This document shows, piece after piece, positions 25,146 through 32,840 of a stretch of DNA of 58,121 nt. Position numbers and translations under genes: made by a program. The notes under the pieces are model-generated. The model had not been told where the DNA came from. It saw nothing but the letters and a program-made list of their open reading frames with translations, and searched no databases. Position 1 is the first letter of the stretch. Each line of letters begins with the position of its first letter. Source of the stretch: Arthrobacter sp. 9V (GTDB taxonomy: Bacteria > Actinomycetota > Actinomycetes > Actinomycetales > Micrococcaceae); assembly GCF_902506065.1 (NCBI RefSeq), contig NZ_LR733048.1, forward strand, positions 1 through 58,121, read 5' to 3'.

Positions 25146-26311
25146 CCGGCACCGTGAACATCGCCGTGGTCGGGCTCAACTTCGGCGCCTCCTTCGTTCC
25201 GAGCTACAAGCACCACCCACAAGTGGGCGAAGTAACCATCTGCGACTTCAACCAGCATCTGGTCTCCCAGGTCGGTGAGCGGTGGGATATCACCAAACGT
25301 GCCCATTCACTTCAGGAAGTCCTCGATGACCCGGACATCGATGCCGTTCACCTCCTGACCAACATCACCGGCCATGCAGACCAGGCTGTGGCGGTCCTGG
25401 AAGCCGGGAAACACTGCGCCGTCGCGGTGCCCATGGCCCTGACGATGGAGGACGTGGCGAGGATTGTTGCCGCCCAGGAGAAATCCCGAAAGGTCTACAT
25501 GCTCGCCGAGACCGTCATCTTCACCAGGAATTTCCTCTTCGTCCAGCAGCTCCTGAAAACCGGCCAGATGGGCAACATCCAGTTCATGCGCGGCGCCCAC
25601 TACCAGGACATGGACGGCTGGCCGTCCTACTGGAAAGGAATGCCGCCGATGTACTACGCAACCCACGCCCTGGCCCCGGCGTTCGCCGCAACCGGGTCCC
25701 GCGCCAAACGCGTGGTGTGCTTCGGGTCCGGAAAAATGCGCGAGCAACTCCATGAGCCCTACGGCAACCCCCACCCCATGCAGACAGCCCTGTTCCAAAT
25801 GGAGGACGGAACCCTCGCCGAGGTCACCCGGACCCTCTTCCACAATCCCCGCGGCTACACCGAAGCATTCACCATCGGAGGGGACAACATCACGTTCGAA
25901 ACCGGGCAGCTCGATGCCGACCGGCCGGTCATGTGGAGCTACAAAGACGACGGCGTGTTCGACCCGGACATGAAGCTGACGACCTACACCACCATGGGCC
26001 GGGAAGTGACCGAGGAACGCATCGACCCGCCCGACCAGCTGCACCTCATCCCCGAACCAATCCACAAGTACACCCGCTCGCACACGCTGACGAGCCTGCG
26101 TGACCCCGAGGACGTGTTCGAGTACACCACCATCGGCGGTTTCCACCCCCATCTCGTCCACGAATTCATCAACGCAGCGGCAGGACAGCGCACACCCGAG
26201 TTCGACATCTACCGGGCAGCCGACCTCACCGCCGCATGCCTCGCCGCCCACGACTCAGCCATGGCCGACGGCAGCGACACCGTAATCCGCGAATTCCTAC
26301 CCATCAGCTAG
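25142..26311 (+). CDS. Gfo/Idh/MocA family oxidoreductase 2, 389 aa
   Basis: Second member of the family, with AVVGLNFGAS as a looser dinucleotide motif and AVPMALT at the place of the usual EKP, so the conserved lysine of the EKP motif is not present. The C-terminal domain contains MYYATHALAPAF and VTRTLFHNPRGYTE. Such divergent paired members often work in sequence on one sugar, for example redox-assisted glycoside cleavage through a 3-keto intermediate. Translationally coupled to oxidoreductase 1. Confidence 0.8.
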   Translation: MTGTVNIAVVGLNFGASFVPSYKHHPQVGEVTICDFNQHLVSQVGERWDITKRAHSLQEVLDDPDIDAVHLLTNITGHADQAVAVLEAGKHCAVAVPMALTMEDVARIVAAQEKSRKVYMLAETVIFTRNFLFVQQLLKTGQMGNIQFMRGAHYQDMDGWPSYWKGMPPMYYATHALAPAFAATGSRAKRVVCFGSGKMREQLHEPYGNPHPMQTALFQMEDGTLAEVTRTLFHNPRGYTEAFTIGGDNITFETGQLDADRPVMWSYKDDGVFDPDMKLTTYTTMGREVTEERIDPPDQLHLIPEPIHKYTRSHTLTSLRDPEDVFEYTTIGGFHPHLVHEFINAAAGQRTPEFDIYRAADLTAACLAAHDSAMADGSDTVIREFLPIS

Positions 26312-26365
26312 ACCCCGCACACACCACTTTCGGCCCCCAACAAACGCTCAACGAGGAGTAAAACC

Positions 26366-27349
26366 ATGTCCGTACGCACTCTCAAATGGAAAGCCGCCAT
26401 CGCCCTAACTGGGGTCCTTCTTAGCTCCACCGCTCTGACGGCATGCAACCGGGACACCGGAGCGGCAGCCGCCGGCCAAAGCGGCGGCGGAGAACGAATG
26501 ATCATCGGCTTTTCGCAAGGCACCATGAACCACCCGTGGCGCGTGGCCATGGTGGACCAGAACGTCGCCTACGCCAAGGAGAACCTGAGCAACGTCGATG
26601 TGAAGGTCACCGACGGCCAGAACAGCGCCTCAACCCAGGCAAGCAACATCGAAGCTCTCATCGCCCAGCACCCCAAGGCCATCATCCTTTCCCCCCTTAC
26701 AGCAGATGCGCTGACTCCGGTGGCCAAGAAGGCCATGGACGCAGGCATTCCCGTGATCACCTTGGACCGTGAAGTGAACACCCCCGTGACCACCCACATC
26801 GGCGCCGACAACAAACAGATCGCCGAAGAAGCAGGCAAGTTCATGGGTGAAAAGCTCGGCGGCAAGGGCAACATCATCGAGATCCAGGGAACCGCCGGCG
26901 CCTCGGCAACCATCGACCGGAACAGCGGCTTTGCTGACGCGATCTCCAAGTTCCCCGGCCTGAAGATCGTCGCCTCCACCGACGGTGATTACCAGCGCAA
27001 CAACGCCACCAAATTCATCGAAAACAACATCCAGCGCTTCAAGTCCGGCGAAGTCACCGCCGTCTACGCCCACAACGACGAAATGGCACTCGGCGCCCGC
27101 CTGGCCCTCGAGCAGGCCGGCGTCGCCGACAAGGTCACCATCGTCAGCATCGACGGACAAAACGAAGCCATCCAAGCCGTCGCCGACGGCAAACTGGCCG
27201 CCACGTTCACATACCCATACTGCGCGCCCGAAGGCATCAAGGCAGCCTACGACGCGGCGACTGGCAAGACCCCGGACAAGAAGATCGTCCTGAAATCCGT
27301 CAAGATCGACGCAGAAAATGCCAAGGAATACATCGGCAAGGGCTTCTGA
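26366..27349 (+). CDS. Sugar-binding lipoprotein 2 (orphan of ABC transporter), 327 aa
   Basis: Paralog of the 9320-10282 protein, with the same signal layout (lipidation Cys27 in LTAC) and IGFSQGTMNHPWR start of the mature domain. ATG 26366 has GAGGAG upstream. It has no permease or ATPase of its own, so it probably delivers a second ligand to the shared importer. The centre and C-terminal lobe contain the 269-bp block identical to copy 1 (26927-27195), while the ends differ, including the hinge-near PYCAPEG. Confidence 0.88.
   Translation: MSVRTLKWKAAIALTGVLLSSTALTACNRDTGAAAAGQSGGGERMIIGFSQGTMNHPWRVAMVDQNVAYAKENLSNVDVKVTDGQNSASTQASNIEALIAQHPKAIILSPLTADALTPVAKKAMDAGIPVITLDREVNTPVTTHIGADNKQIAEEAGKFMGEKLGGKGNIIEIQGTAGASATIDRNSGFADAISKFPGLKIVASTDGDYQRNNATKFIENNIQRFKSGEVTAVYAHNDEMALGARLALEQAGVADKVTIVSIDGQNEAIQAVADGKLAATFTYPYCAPEGIKAAYDAATGKTPDKKIVLKSVKIDAENAKEYIGKGF
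26927..27195 (+). repeat. 269-bp identical block shared by two binding-protein genes (copy 2)
   Basis: Identical to 9860-10128 over all 269 bases. These direct repeats lie 17 kb apart and bracket the catabolic genes, so recombination between them could delete most of the island. Confidence 0.9.
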
Positions 27350-27366
27350 CAGCAGGCCTCTCAGCA

Positions 27367-27408
27367 AAAGGGTGGGCGCCGACGCGGTAGTGTCGGCCCC
27401 CACCCTTT
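27367..27408 (+). terminator. Rho-independent terminator of the catabolic island
   Basis: AAAGGGTGGG and CCGAC on the left pair with GTCGG and CCCACCCTTT on the right, followed by TTCTT. It lies 18 bases after the binding-protein 2 stop and closes the last plus-strand operon before the convergent recombinase genes. Confidence 0.8.
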
Positions 27409-27527
27409 CTTGCGGCAGCACGACAAGAATCTGAGTTACCGCGTACCCGGCTGGTCTGCCCCGCAGGTGTTCCCTTCCGTAGCTGCCTACGATGGGTCGG
27501 CATCGTATGCTGTGGCCGGGTTGGCCC

Positions 27528-29501
27528 CTATTCGGCAAGCCGGATTCGCGGATAGTCGACCCAGTCGCGGCTGCTGAGAGCCGACCAACGTGTTGCCGTG
27601 TGGATGGAAATTCCCAGAAGGGAAGCAAGCACTGCAGGTGGAATGTCACGGGCGAGGTTGATCATGGCGGTGCTGCGCCCCGCACGTGAGTTGATACCGC
27701 GACGTCTGAGCGGCTCGGTCATTGCCGCAGTTGTCAGGTGACGTCCTGGTTTGCGTCCTGCGAAGAGCCAGATATGCTCCCCGGTTGACGCGCGCCGTGC
27801 GCTGTCCAGGAGTTGCCGTACGAGAGACGTCATTGCTTCAGGTAATTCGATCGGATCTGAGCCAAGGCTAATTCGGATGGTGTCGCTGTCGATGTCCAGG
27901 TCATCTAACTGGATTGTGACGACACGGGTTGCCGTAATCCCGTACAAAAGCATCAGCAGTCCGCCCACACGGGCGGCGAAGCCGAGATCGTCCGCGTTCA
28001 AGAGATACTTCACCCATTCCCAGCGCTGGTCCTCCGACACTGCAGTGACGCCGGGGCTGCGTTGTGGCAAGTACTCACTGCGCAGCCGGGTGAGTCTCTG
28101 GTTCCTTGCCCATCGAATGAACGGTGTCAGAGCGGCACGCCCTCGCCGGTGTGTCACAACGTAGTTATCGAACAAGCGTTGTGGGGTTGATTCAAGGCTC
28201 AGTCCCAGACTGTCGAGGTGCTGGAGGAACTCGGTGACAGCAATCAGGTGTGCCTTTGACTGCCGATAACGGCTGCTTTCGTCGGTCTTACTGAGATGGG
28301 CTTCATTGGAGAACTGAGGATTCACGGCCCACGCTGCGTAGCGCTGCAGGAGCGATCTCTCGTCAGGTTTTGTGAGCGAGGCAAAGAACTGTCTCTGCCA
28401 CACTTCAAGCCGGACTCGATCGAAGTTGTCCACGGGTACTACTCCTGCCTCCATGAGGAGGGCGGCGAAGTATCCTGTGGCTCTGGCATTGGGAAGTTCA
28501 GCCACAGCGCGAAGGGAAATAGCGGTGTTTCCTGTGGCCATGGCCTTTACAACAACGGCCATAGGGCTGCGGAGTACCCAAGTAAGGATTGTTTGGGCGT
28601 TCCCGTCCTCGCGCAGCAGGTATGTCTCGAGCGGCTTGAGCTTCGGATGGGGCTGGCCGTTCTGGTCCGTAATCAGGCCGCGGACTTTGTCTGGGAGTAG
28701 GCATTTGGCGCAGTAGACACCGTGCAGCTTCTGCTGGTCGCCCCCGCAACCATGACAACAACCGGACTTTCCTACACCGGCGCATTCACCGCAGATCGGC
28801 CCGTCCTCGCTCACGTGCGGCGAGATTCGCACCTCATGGCAACTCGAGCACGCCCGCGGTCTGCGGTTCCGGCGTAGGTAGCACCTCATACACACGGCTC
28901 TGCCGTCGGCTCTGCTGGCAGCAGGCCGATTCTCTGCACAAACCACACACGTCACAGGTGGTGCTGTGTAGCAGCGCCGGCATACAGGCCCAGCGAGATT
29001 TCGCGCCTCAGGAGTTTCGGCCATGCCGCAGGCGATGCAGGTCTCCTTGCTGCGGGGATCCCCGCGGAAACAGGCACGGCAGTAGGGATTCCCTGCCAGC
29101 AGGCGGTAGCCGCCGGGTCGTTTCTGGCCGCACCCGCTGCAGTCAGGGTTCCTGGCGTTGCGGCTGCATCGATCACAATGCTTGCCTCCCTGGCCATCCC
29201 TATGTCTCAGCTGCTTCGTCAGCCCGCAGGACGAACATTTGGGCAGCTGAAAGAGGAAGTGGCCTTGCCTCCGCAGGTCACGAATGAGCCGTCGTGTTGT
29301 TGGCAAAGCGTCGGAATGACCGGAAACAAGCACGTCCGGTTTGGCGCTAAGTTCACGAGCAAGCCTGACCAGGGCTTTGGGGCCACCGGCTTGTTGCGCA
29401 GAAGCGGTGATGACGGAAGCTGGAAGATCCGGCATAACGTCCTGGCATGCACGAATGATCTCCACAAGGCTTTCCGCACCGCCTGGGGCGGGATCGATCA
29501 T
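27528..29501 (-). CDS. Zinc-ribbon tyrosine-recombinase-like protein lacking catalytic Tyr, 657 aa
   Basis: Third gene of the recombination module. Residues ~89-270 hold about twelve CxxC pairs, i.e. a row of zinc ribbons. The C-terminal part has the shape of a tyrosine-recombinase domain: a box I-like LLYGITATRVVTIQLDDL and a box II-like RAGRSTAMINLARDI..LLGISIHTATRW. Where active enzymes have the HxxR histidine and the nucleophilic tyrosine, this protein has RAGR and tryptophan. It is therefore probably a non-catalytic partner that binds DNA ends or the target, not an independent integrase. It lies at the element's right side with an HTH gene and an active recombinase. Confidence 0.75.
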   Translation of the reverse strand: MIDPAPGGAESLVEIIRACQDVMPDLPASVITASAQQAGGPKALVRLARELSAKPDVLVSGHSDALPTTRRLIRDLRRQGHFLFQLPKCSSCGLTKQLRHRDGQGGKHCDRCSRNARNPDCSGCGQKRPGGYRLLAGNPYCRACFRGDPRSKETCIACGMAETPEARNLAGPVCRRCYTAPPVTCVVCAENRPAASRADGRAVCMRCYLRRNRRPRACSSCHEVRISPHVSEDGPICGECAGVGKSGCCHGCGGDQQKLHGVYCAKCLLPDKVRGLITDQNGQPHPKLKPLETYLLREDGNAQTILTWVLRSPMAVVVKAMATGNTAISLRAVAELPNARATGYFAALLMEAGVVPVDNFDRVRLEVWQRQFFASLTKPDERSLLQRYAAWAVNPQFSNEAHLSKTDESSRYRQSKAHLIAVTEFLQHLDSLGLSLESTPQRLFDNYVVTHRRGRAALTPFIRWARNQRLTRLRSEYLPQRSPGVTAVSEDQRWEWVKYLLNADDLGFAARVGGLLMLLYGITATRVVTIQLDDLDIDSDTIRISLGSDPIELPEAMTSLVRQLLDSARRASTGEHIWLFAGRKPGRHLTTAAMTEPLRRRGINSRAGRSTAMINLARDIPPAVLASLLGISIHTATRWSALSSRDWVDYPRIRLAE

Positions 29502-29575
29502 GCTCCAGTTAGCGGTGGACGGGGTTTGTGAATGCGGGCAGGCTTAGGTCGCAGCTGACCCAGAGAGCCGCGAGT

Positions 29576-29836
29576 CTACTCAACCGGGGCGGTCTTCTCC
29601 TCGACTATCCGAACCTCGATCAGATCCGACGGCGTGCATCCCAACGCGGCGCACACTGCACCAATAACGTGCAGATTGGCTCGTTCCGGTGTTTGAGTGA
29701 CGAGCCGGAAAACCTGTTCCCGGGACAGGTGTACCCCGTACTGCTCCAGAAGGGGAATAAGTTCTGTCGTCTTAAAGAGACCATGTTCGGCCATGATCCT
29801 ACGGAGATGCCAAACCGTTTCAACTCCCGTACTCAC
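29576..29836 (-). CDS. Small Cro/C1-type HTH protein, 86 aa
   Basis: Helix-turn-helix protein of the Xre/HTH_26 kind (segment LFKTTELIPLLEQYGVHLSREQVFRLV, then HVIGAVCAALGCTPSDLIEV). GTG start at 29836-29834 overlaps the TGA of the upstream recombinase gene (GTGA), so translation is coupled. It could regulate the module through the GATGCAAC repeats near 30936-31089 or act as a directionality factor. The recombinase-HTH-zinc-ribbon order suggests one functional unit. Confidence 0.78.
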   Translation of the reverse strand: MSTGVETVWHLRRIMAEHGLFKTTELIPLLEQYGVHLSREQVFRLVTQTPERANLHVIGAVCAALGCTPSDLIEVRIVEEKTAPVE

Positions 29837-30990
29837 GACACCTCCAATGTGTTGAAGCGGCGCAGGGCATCAGCCAGGATGCGATTCTTGAAATCCCCGC
29901 TGACAGACGTATAGATCGACGTTGTCGATGCGTGCATGTGGCCGACCTGTTCCTGGACGAAACGGTCAGCATACCCGTACTCAATCAAGTGGGTCACATA
30001 GGAATGACGCAGGCAGTGAAGCGTCAAAGCTGGGTCCATGCCTGACTCCCTGCGTAGCGCGGCAAACCGGCGGTCCAGATACTCGCGCGACACCCGGCTC
30101 CTTCGCTCGGTAGGCCACATGGCAGCGAGTTCTGCAGGTGCGAACAAGTCCCTGCCTTCCTCTACCCACTGCCGCATGCCATCGATCCACCATGCGAGCT
30201 CGGGAACCAGCAGCACCGTCCGGCGCTTGGGCGTACCTCCCCTGCTGGACTTAGCAAAGCGGACCGACAGGGCGGCATACTTTCCCCATTGCGGGACCTT
30301 CGCATTGAAGTGAAGATCTGCAAGATCAATGCCTCGCAGCTCGGACCTTCGCAGTCCGAAGGCGTAGGCAGTCTTGAACATTTGGGCGTCCCGGAACGCG
30401 GCAAGTGCCCCCTTGCGCCCGCTCGTCAGAATCGACTCAACTCTTGCATCCGCGTAGTCAAAGAAATTCTGAAGCTCCTCGAGGGTCAGTGCACGCCGTG
30501 ACGGATGGCCTTCATAGTCCTGAACGTGTCTGGTGGTGTTCCACCTCAGACATATCTGTGACGGGGTGTCGCCGAACCTTGCCTCACAGATCTCCACCCA
30601 GTCGTAGTCCGGGCTGATCAGGTAGTCACAGAACAGACTCAGAGCGTTATGCATGTGTCTGATGGTCGAAACGGCACGGCCTTTGGAACGGAACATTCCC
30701 GAATATTCGTCAAGATCACTCGCCTGCCATTGCCAGGGATAAGAACCGGCATAGTCACAGAAGCGCCGCACGATTCCGAGGCGGCCTTTGATCGTGTCCT
30801 CCGCCAGCCCGCGGCTTTGCTGCTGCTGGGTCCATGATCCGAGCATCGATTCGAAGACTGCTTCTTCGGGATGAAGGAGTTCCAAATCGCTGTCGGAACC
30901 AGCGGCTCGTCGGAGCTGGGTAACACCAAGAAAATGTTGCATCAAACACAGGACTGTATGGATAGATGCAACTTTAATCAAGTTTGGCAC
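29833..30990 (-). CDS. Catalytically complete tyrosine recombinase/integrase, 385 aa
   Basis: Phage-integrase-fold site-specific recombinase. All expected catalytic positions are visible: Arg214 or 215 (FGLRRSEL), Lys247 (FAKSS), His325-x-x-Arg328 (HCLR), His351 (VGHMH) and the nucleophile Tyr360 (SIYTSV). A SAM-like core-binding domain covers residues ~45-130. The start at 30990 is assumed; Met17 (30942) is an alternative and would place the first GATGCAAC repeat at the very start. It is transcribed inward from the right border of the element and probably drives its integration into umuC. Confidence 0.9.
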   Translation of the reverse strand: MPNLIKVASIHTVLCLMQHFLGVTQLRRAAGSDSDLELLHPEEAVFESMLGSWTQQQQSRGLAEDTIKGRLGIVRRFCDYAGSYPWQWQASDLDEYSGMFRSKGRAVSTIRHMHNALSLFCDYLISPDYDWVEICEARFGDTPSQICLRWNTTRHVQDYEGHPSRRALTLEELQNFFDYADARVESILTSGRKGALAAFRDAQMFKTAYAFGLRRSELRGIDLADLHFNAKVPQWGKYAALSVRFAKSSRGGTPKRRTVLLVPELAWWIDGMRQWVEEGRDLFAPAELAAMWPTERRSRVSREYLDRRFAALRRESGMDPALTLHCLRHSYVTHLIEYGYADRFVQEQVGHMHASTTSIYTSVSGDFKNRILADALRRFNTLEVS

Positions 30991-31089
30991 GTTCTCCCGC
31001 GCGCCTAGGCTGAAAACGAAGACGTCGCAAGACGAGGAAGACGGCCATAAATCATCAGTCCCCGCACGTTATATTGCATTAGATGCAAC
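30936..31089. repeat. Three GATGCAAC repeats at element right end
   Basis: GTTGCATC at 30936-30943 and GATGCAAC at 30965-30972 and 31082-31089. The last one is half of a palindrome TTGCAT-TAG-ATGCAA (31074-31088) that ends 12 bases from the element border. They may be arm sites for the recombinase or operators for the HTH protein. Confidence 0.6.
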
Positions 31090-31100
31090 AGTCCACGGTT

Positions 31101-31947
31101 GAAGACGCTCGCGAAGCTGTGCAACAAGTGGGCGAAGAATAATCTTGCCTTCAACGGTGTCTGCCGCTGGGAGTCAGTGCCGGCCGAACAGCGCGAAGCT
31201 CTGATGGCCAAGCTGTCCGTGATCGAAATCTGGGGCGTGGCCACCAGACTGACCAAGCGCCTGAACGCGATGGGGATCTTCTCGATCCTGGACCTGACCC
31301 GCGCGAATCCGGTAGCGATCAGGGACAAATTCTCCATCGTCATGATGCGCACCGTCCTGGAACTGCAAGGCACCCCGTGTATCCCGATGGAAGAGGAACG
31401 GATCGGCAGAGACCAGCTGATCTTCTCCCGGTCCTTCTCCACACCGATCACCACAACTGCAGGGTTGCGGCAGGTCATGAGCGTGTACGCGCAAATGGCC
31501 TCCGCACGTCTGGCAAAACACGACCTGCAAGCGAAGGTGCTGACCGCGTTCGCGGCGACGTCGCACTTCAACCCGAACGAAAAATCCTTCCCCTCCGTGT
31601 GCTTGGCGCTGCCGATGCCGACCGCTGACCCGGTTTTGCTGACCAAGGCCGCCCACGCGCTACTACCCCAGGTCCGCGAGGGCGTGAAGTACGTCCGGGC
31701 CGGGATCATGGTCACTGACCTGCGCCCGTCAGGGAACCAGAAACCCTTGGAACTGTTCGAGAACCCCCACGAAGAACGCGGCATCGGGATCCTGCTCGAA
31801 GACGTAGCCAAACGCTACGGCCGCGGCTCCATCGGACTCGGCCATGCCGGGCTAAAAGGCGGCCCGGACTGGTCCATGAAACGCGACATGCTCTCCCCCA
31901 GGTACACCACCCACTGGGACGAACTCCCCCTCGTCAAGGCCGCCTGA
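31101..31947 (+). pseudogene. umuC: UmuC 3' fragment (split by inserted element)
   Basis: C-terminal ~282 residues of polymerase V subunit UmuC, starting KTLAKLCNKWAKNN, which corresponds to TKTLAKL of E. coli UmuC. It continues through the IWGVATRLTKRLNAMGI helix-hairpin-helix region, SRSFSTPI, and the ending MKRDMLSPRYTTHWDEL typical of UmuC. A TTG at 31099 is in frame but there is no ribosome site; expression is unlikely. Together with 4983-5443 it rebuilds one full gene. Confidence 0.9.
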
Positions 31948-31974
31948 CCGGCGCCACGTAAGAAAGGAAACACA

Positions 31975-32289
31975 ATGACCCTTGCACCCGAATCCCCCAC
32001 AACCGGGCATGCCGTCGATGTTCGGTTCAGCCCCGACGGGACCCCGTTGGCGATCCGGCACGACGGCAGGATCTGGATGGTCGATCCCGACGTCCACACC
32101 GCTCACTGGTTCACCAGGGACGCCTGGTGGGAAACCCGGACCCGCGCCGCGGTCGGTACCGGCGATCTGGTCAGCGTCGAACATTGGCAGGTCCAAGCCC
32201 GACCGCCCCAAGACAGCGGGGAGCTGCGCACGTTCACGCTGCGGCGGGAGCCGCTGGCAGAGGTGTGGCAGCTCGAATCCATCAGCTAA
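31975..32289 (+). CDS. DUF6504 family protein, plasmid copy, 104 aa
   Basis: Companion gene of umuC, 27 bases behind its stop with an AAGAAAGGAAA ribosome site. Same family as 5855-6163 (shared VRFSPDGTPLAIRHDGRIW, WWETR and FTLR.EPLAEVW segments). Before the insertion it formed an umuD-umuC-DUF6504 operon under the SOS box. It is now cut off from that promoter by 25.7 kb unless a local promoter exists. Its stop TAA overlaps the ATG of the next gene (TAATG). Confidence 0.78.
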   Translation: MTLAPESPTTGHAVDVRFSPDGTPLAIRHDGRIWMVDPDVHTAHWFTRDAWWETRTRAAVGTGDLVSVEHWQVQARPPQDSGELRTFTLRREPLAEVWQLESIS

Positions 32290-32687
32290 TGCCGGCTGAC
32301 CTGTACCGCTCCCCCGTCCCTGAACAGCTGTGGGAGCGGATCCGCACCGAATTCCACCTCCCCAGCCTGGAACAGGTCCGCGAACGACTTTCTGCCGTGC
32401 ATGAGGATCCCGAACCGGTCATTCGACAGCTGGTTCGGGTCTTCCTGGACGGGGGGACGTATTGCCCCGGCTACCAATTCCGGCCTGATCAAACTTTGGA
32501 GCCGGTGGTGGTGGCACTGTTCGAACGGGCCATGGAGCTGCGGATCCCGCACAACTACTTCGCACTGTGGATGATGGTCCCCTCCCCTGCCCTGCAGGGG
32601 ACACGGCCCGTGGATCTGGTCCGCAGCAGCGATGCCTCGGTCCTGCTCGCGGGGTTGGAACGGACCTTCAGAGACAAGGCGGCCTAG
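32289..32687 (+). CDS. Hypothetical protein with MbcA/ParS/Xre-antitoxin-like C-terminus, 132 aa
   Basis: Starts at ATG 32289 overlapping the DUF6504 stop. The end of the protein (ALQGTRPVDLVRSSDASVLLAGLERTF) resembles the toxin-binding segment of the DUF2384 antitoxin family (GTRPLDLL..G...VL..LER). No RES-type toxin gene follows, so it is either an orphan or a family member with another role. It belongs to the old umu operon by position. Confidence 0.5.
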   Translation: MPADLYRSPVPEQLWERIRTEFHLPSLEQVRERLSAVHEDPEPVIRQLVRVFLDGGTYCPGYQFRPDQTLEPVVVALFERAMELRIPHNYFALWMMVPSPALQGTRPVDLVRSSDASVLLAGLERTFRDKAA

Positions 32688-32690
32688 GAT

Positions 32691-32840
32691 ATGGGAGTGA
32701 AAGTGACCCTGACCGTAGAGGCCGCCGACGGCAAACTAAGTTACGTTGACGCCGAAGGCGAGACGTACGAAGAAGCCAAAGCCGCCGCAAAGGCACTGAT
32801 CCCGGAAAGCTCCAAAGCCATTGTCCTCCGCACGGACTAG
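32691..32840 (+). CDS. 49-aa acidic hypothetical protein
   Basis: ATG 32691, three bases after the preceding stop, TAG at 32838. A compact beta-beta-alpha-beta-like sequence with alanine-rich helix and no known motif. Its tail overlaps the start of the helicase-associated repeat gene. Tight packing with neighbours supports a real small gene in the same operon. Confidence 0.5.
   Translation: MGVKVTLTVEAADGKLSYVDAEGETYEEAKAAAKALIPESSKAIVLRTD

Larger units (their letters stand above)
5444..31100. mobile_element. 25.7-kb integrated element disrupting umuC, carrying a catabolic island
   Basis: The two halves of umuC flank this segment and fit together at a conserved motif (GIAPT / KTLAKL), so everything between is insertion. 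The recombination genes (27528-30990) sit at the right end, transcribed inward from the boundary. The edges resemble each other as imperfect inverted repeats: left begins ACCGGTACTG (5445-5454), right ends CAGTCCACGGT (31089-31099). No clean direct repeat longer than a few bases is visible, so the exact cut positions are uncertain by a few bases. Cargo: a DUF6504 gene, a PIN protein and about 18 genes for uptake and breakdown of a uronate-type compound with two IclR regulators. Confidence 0.85.

Noticed and set aside
26630..27649. 339-codon minus-strand frame across binding protein 2 and the terminator
   Set aside because: Runs through a clear terminator and opposite a well-supported gene; its similarity to the antisense of copy 1 only reflects the 269-bp identical block.
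32289..32840. Toxin-antitoxin pair (DUF2384-like protein with the 49-aa protein)
   Set aside because: The 49-aa product is small and acidic and resembles no RES toxin, so only the antitoxin-like similarity of the first gene is kept.
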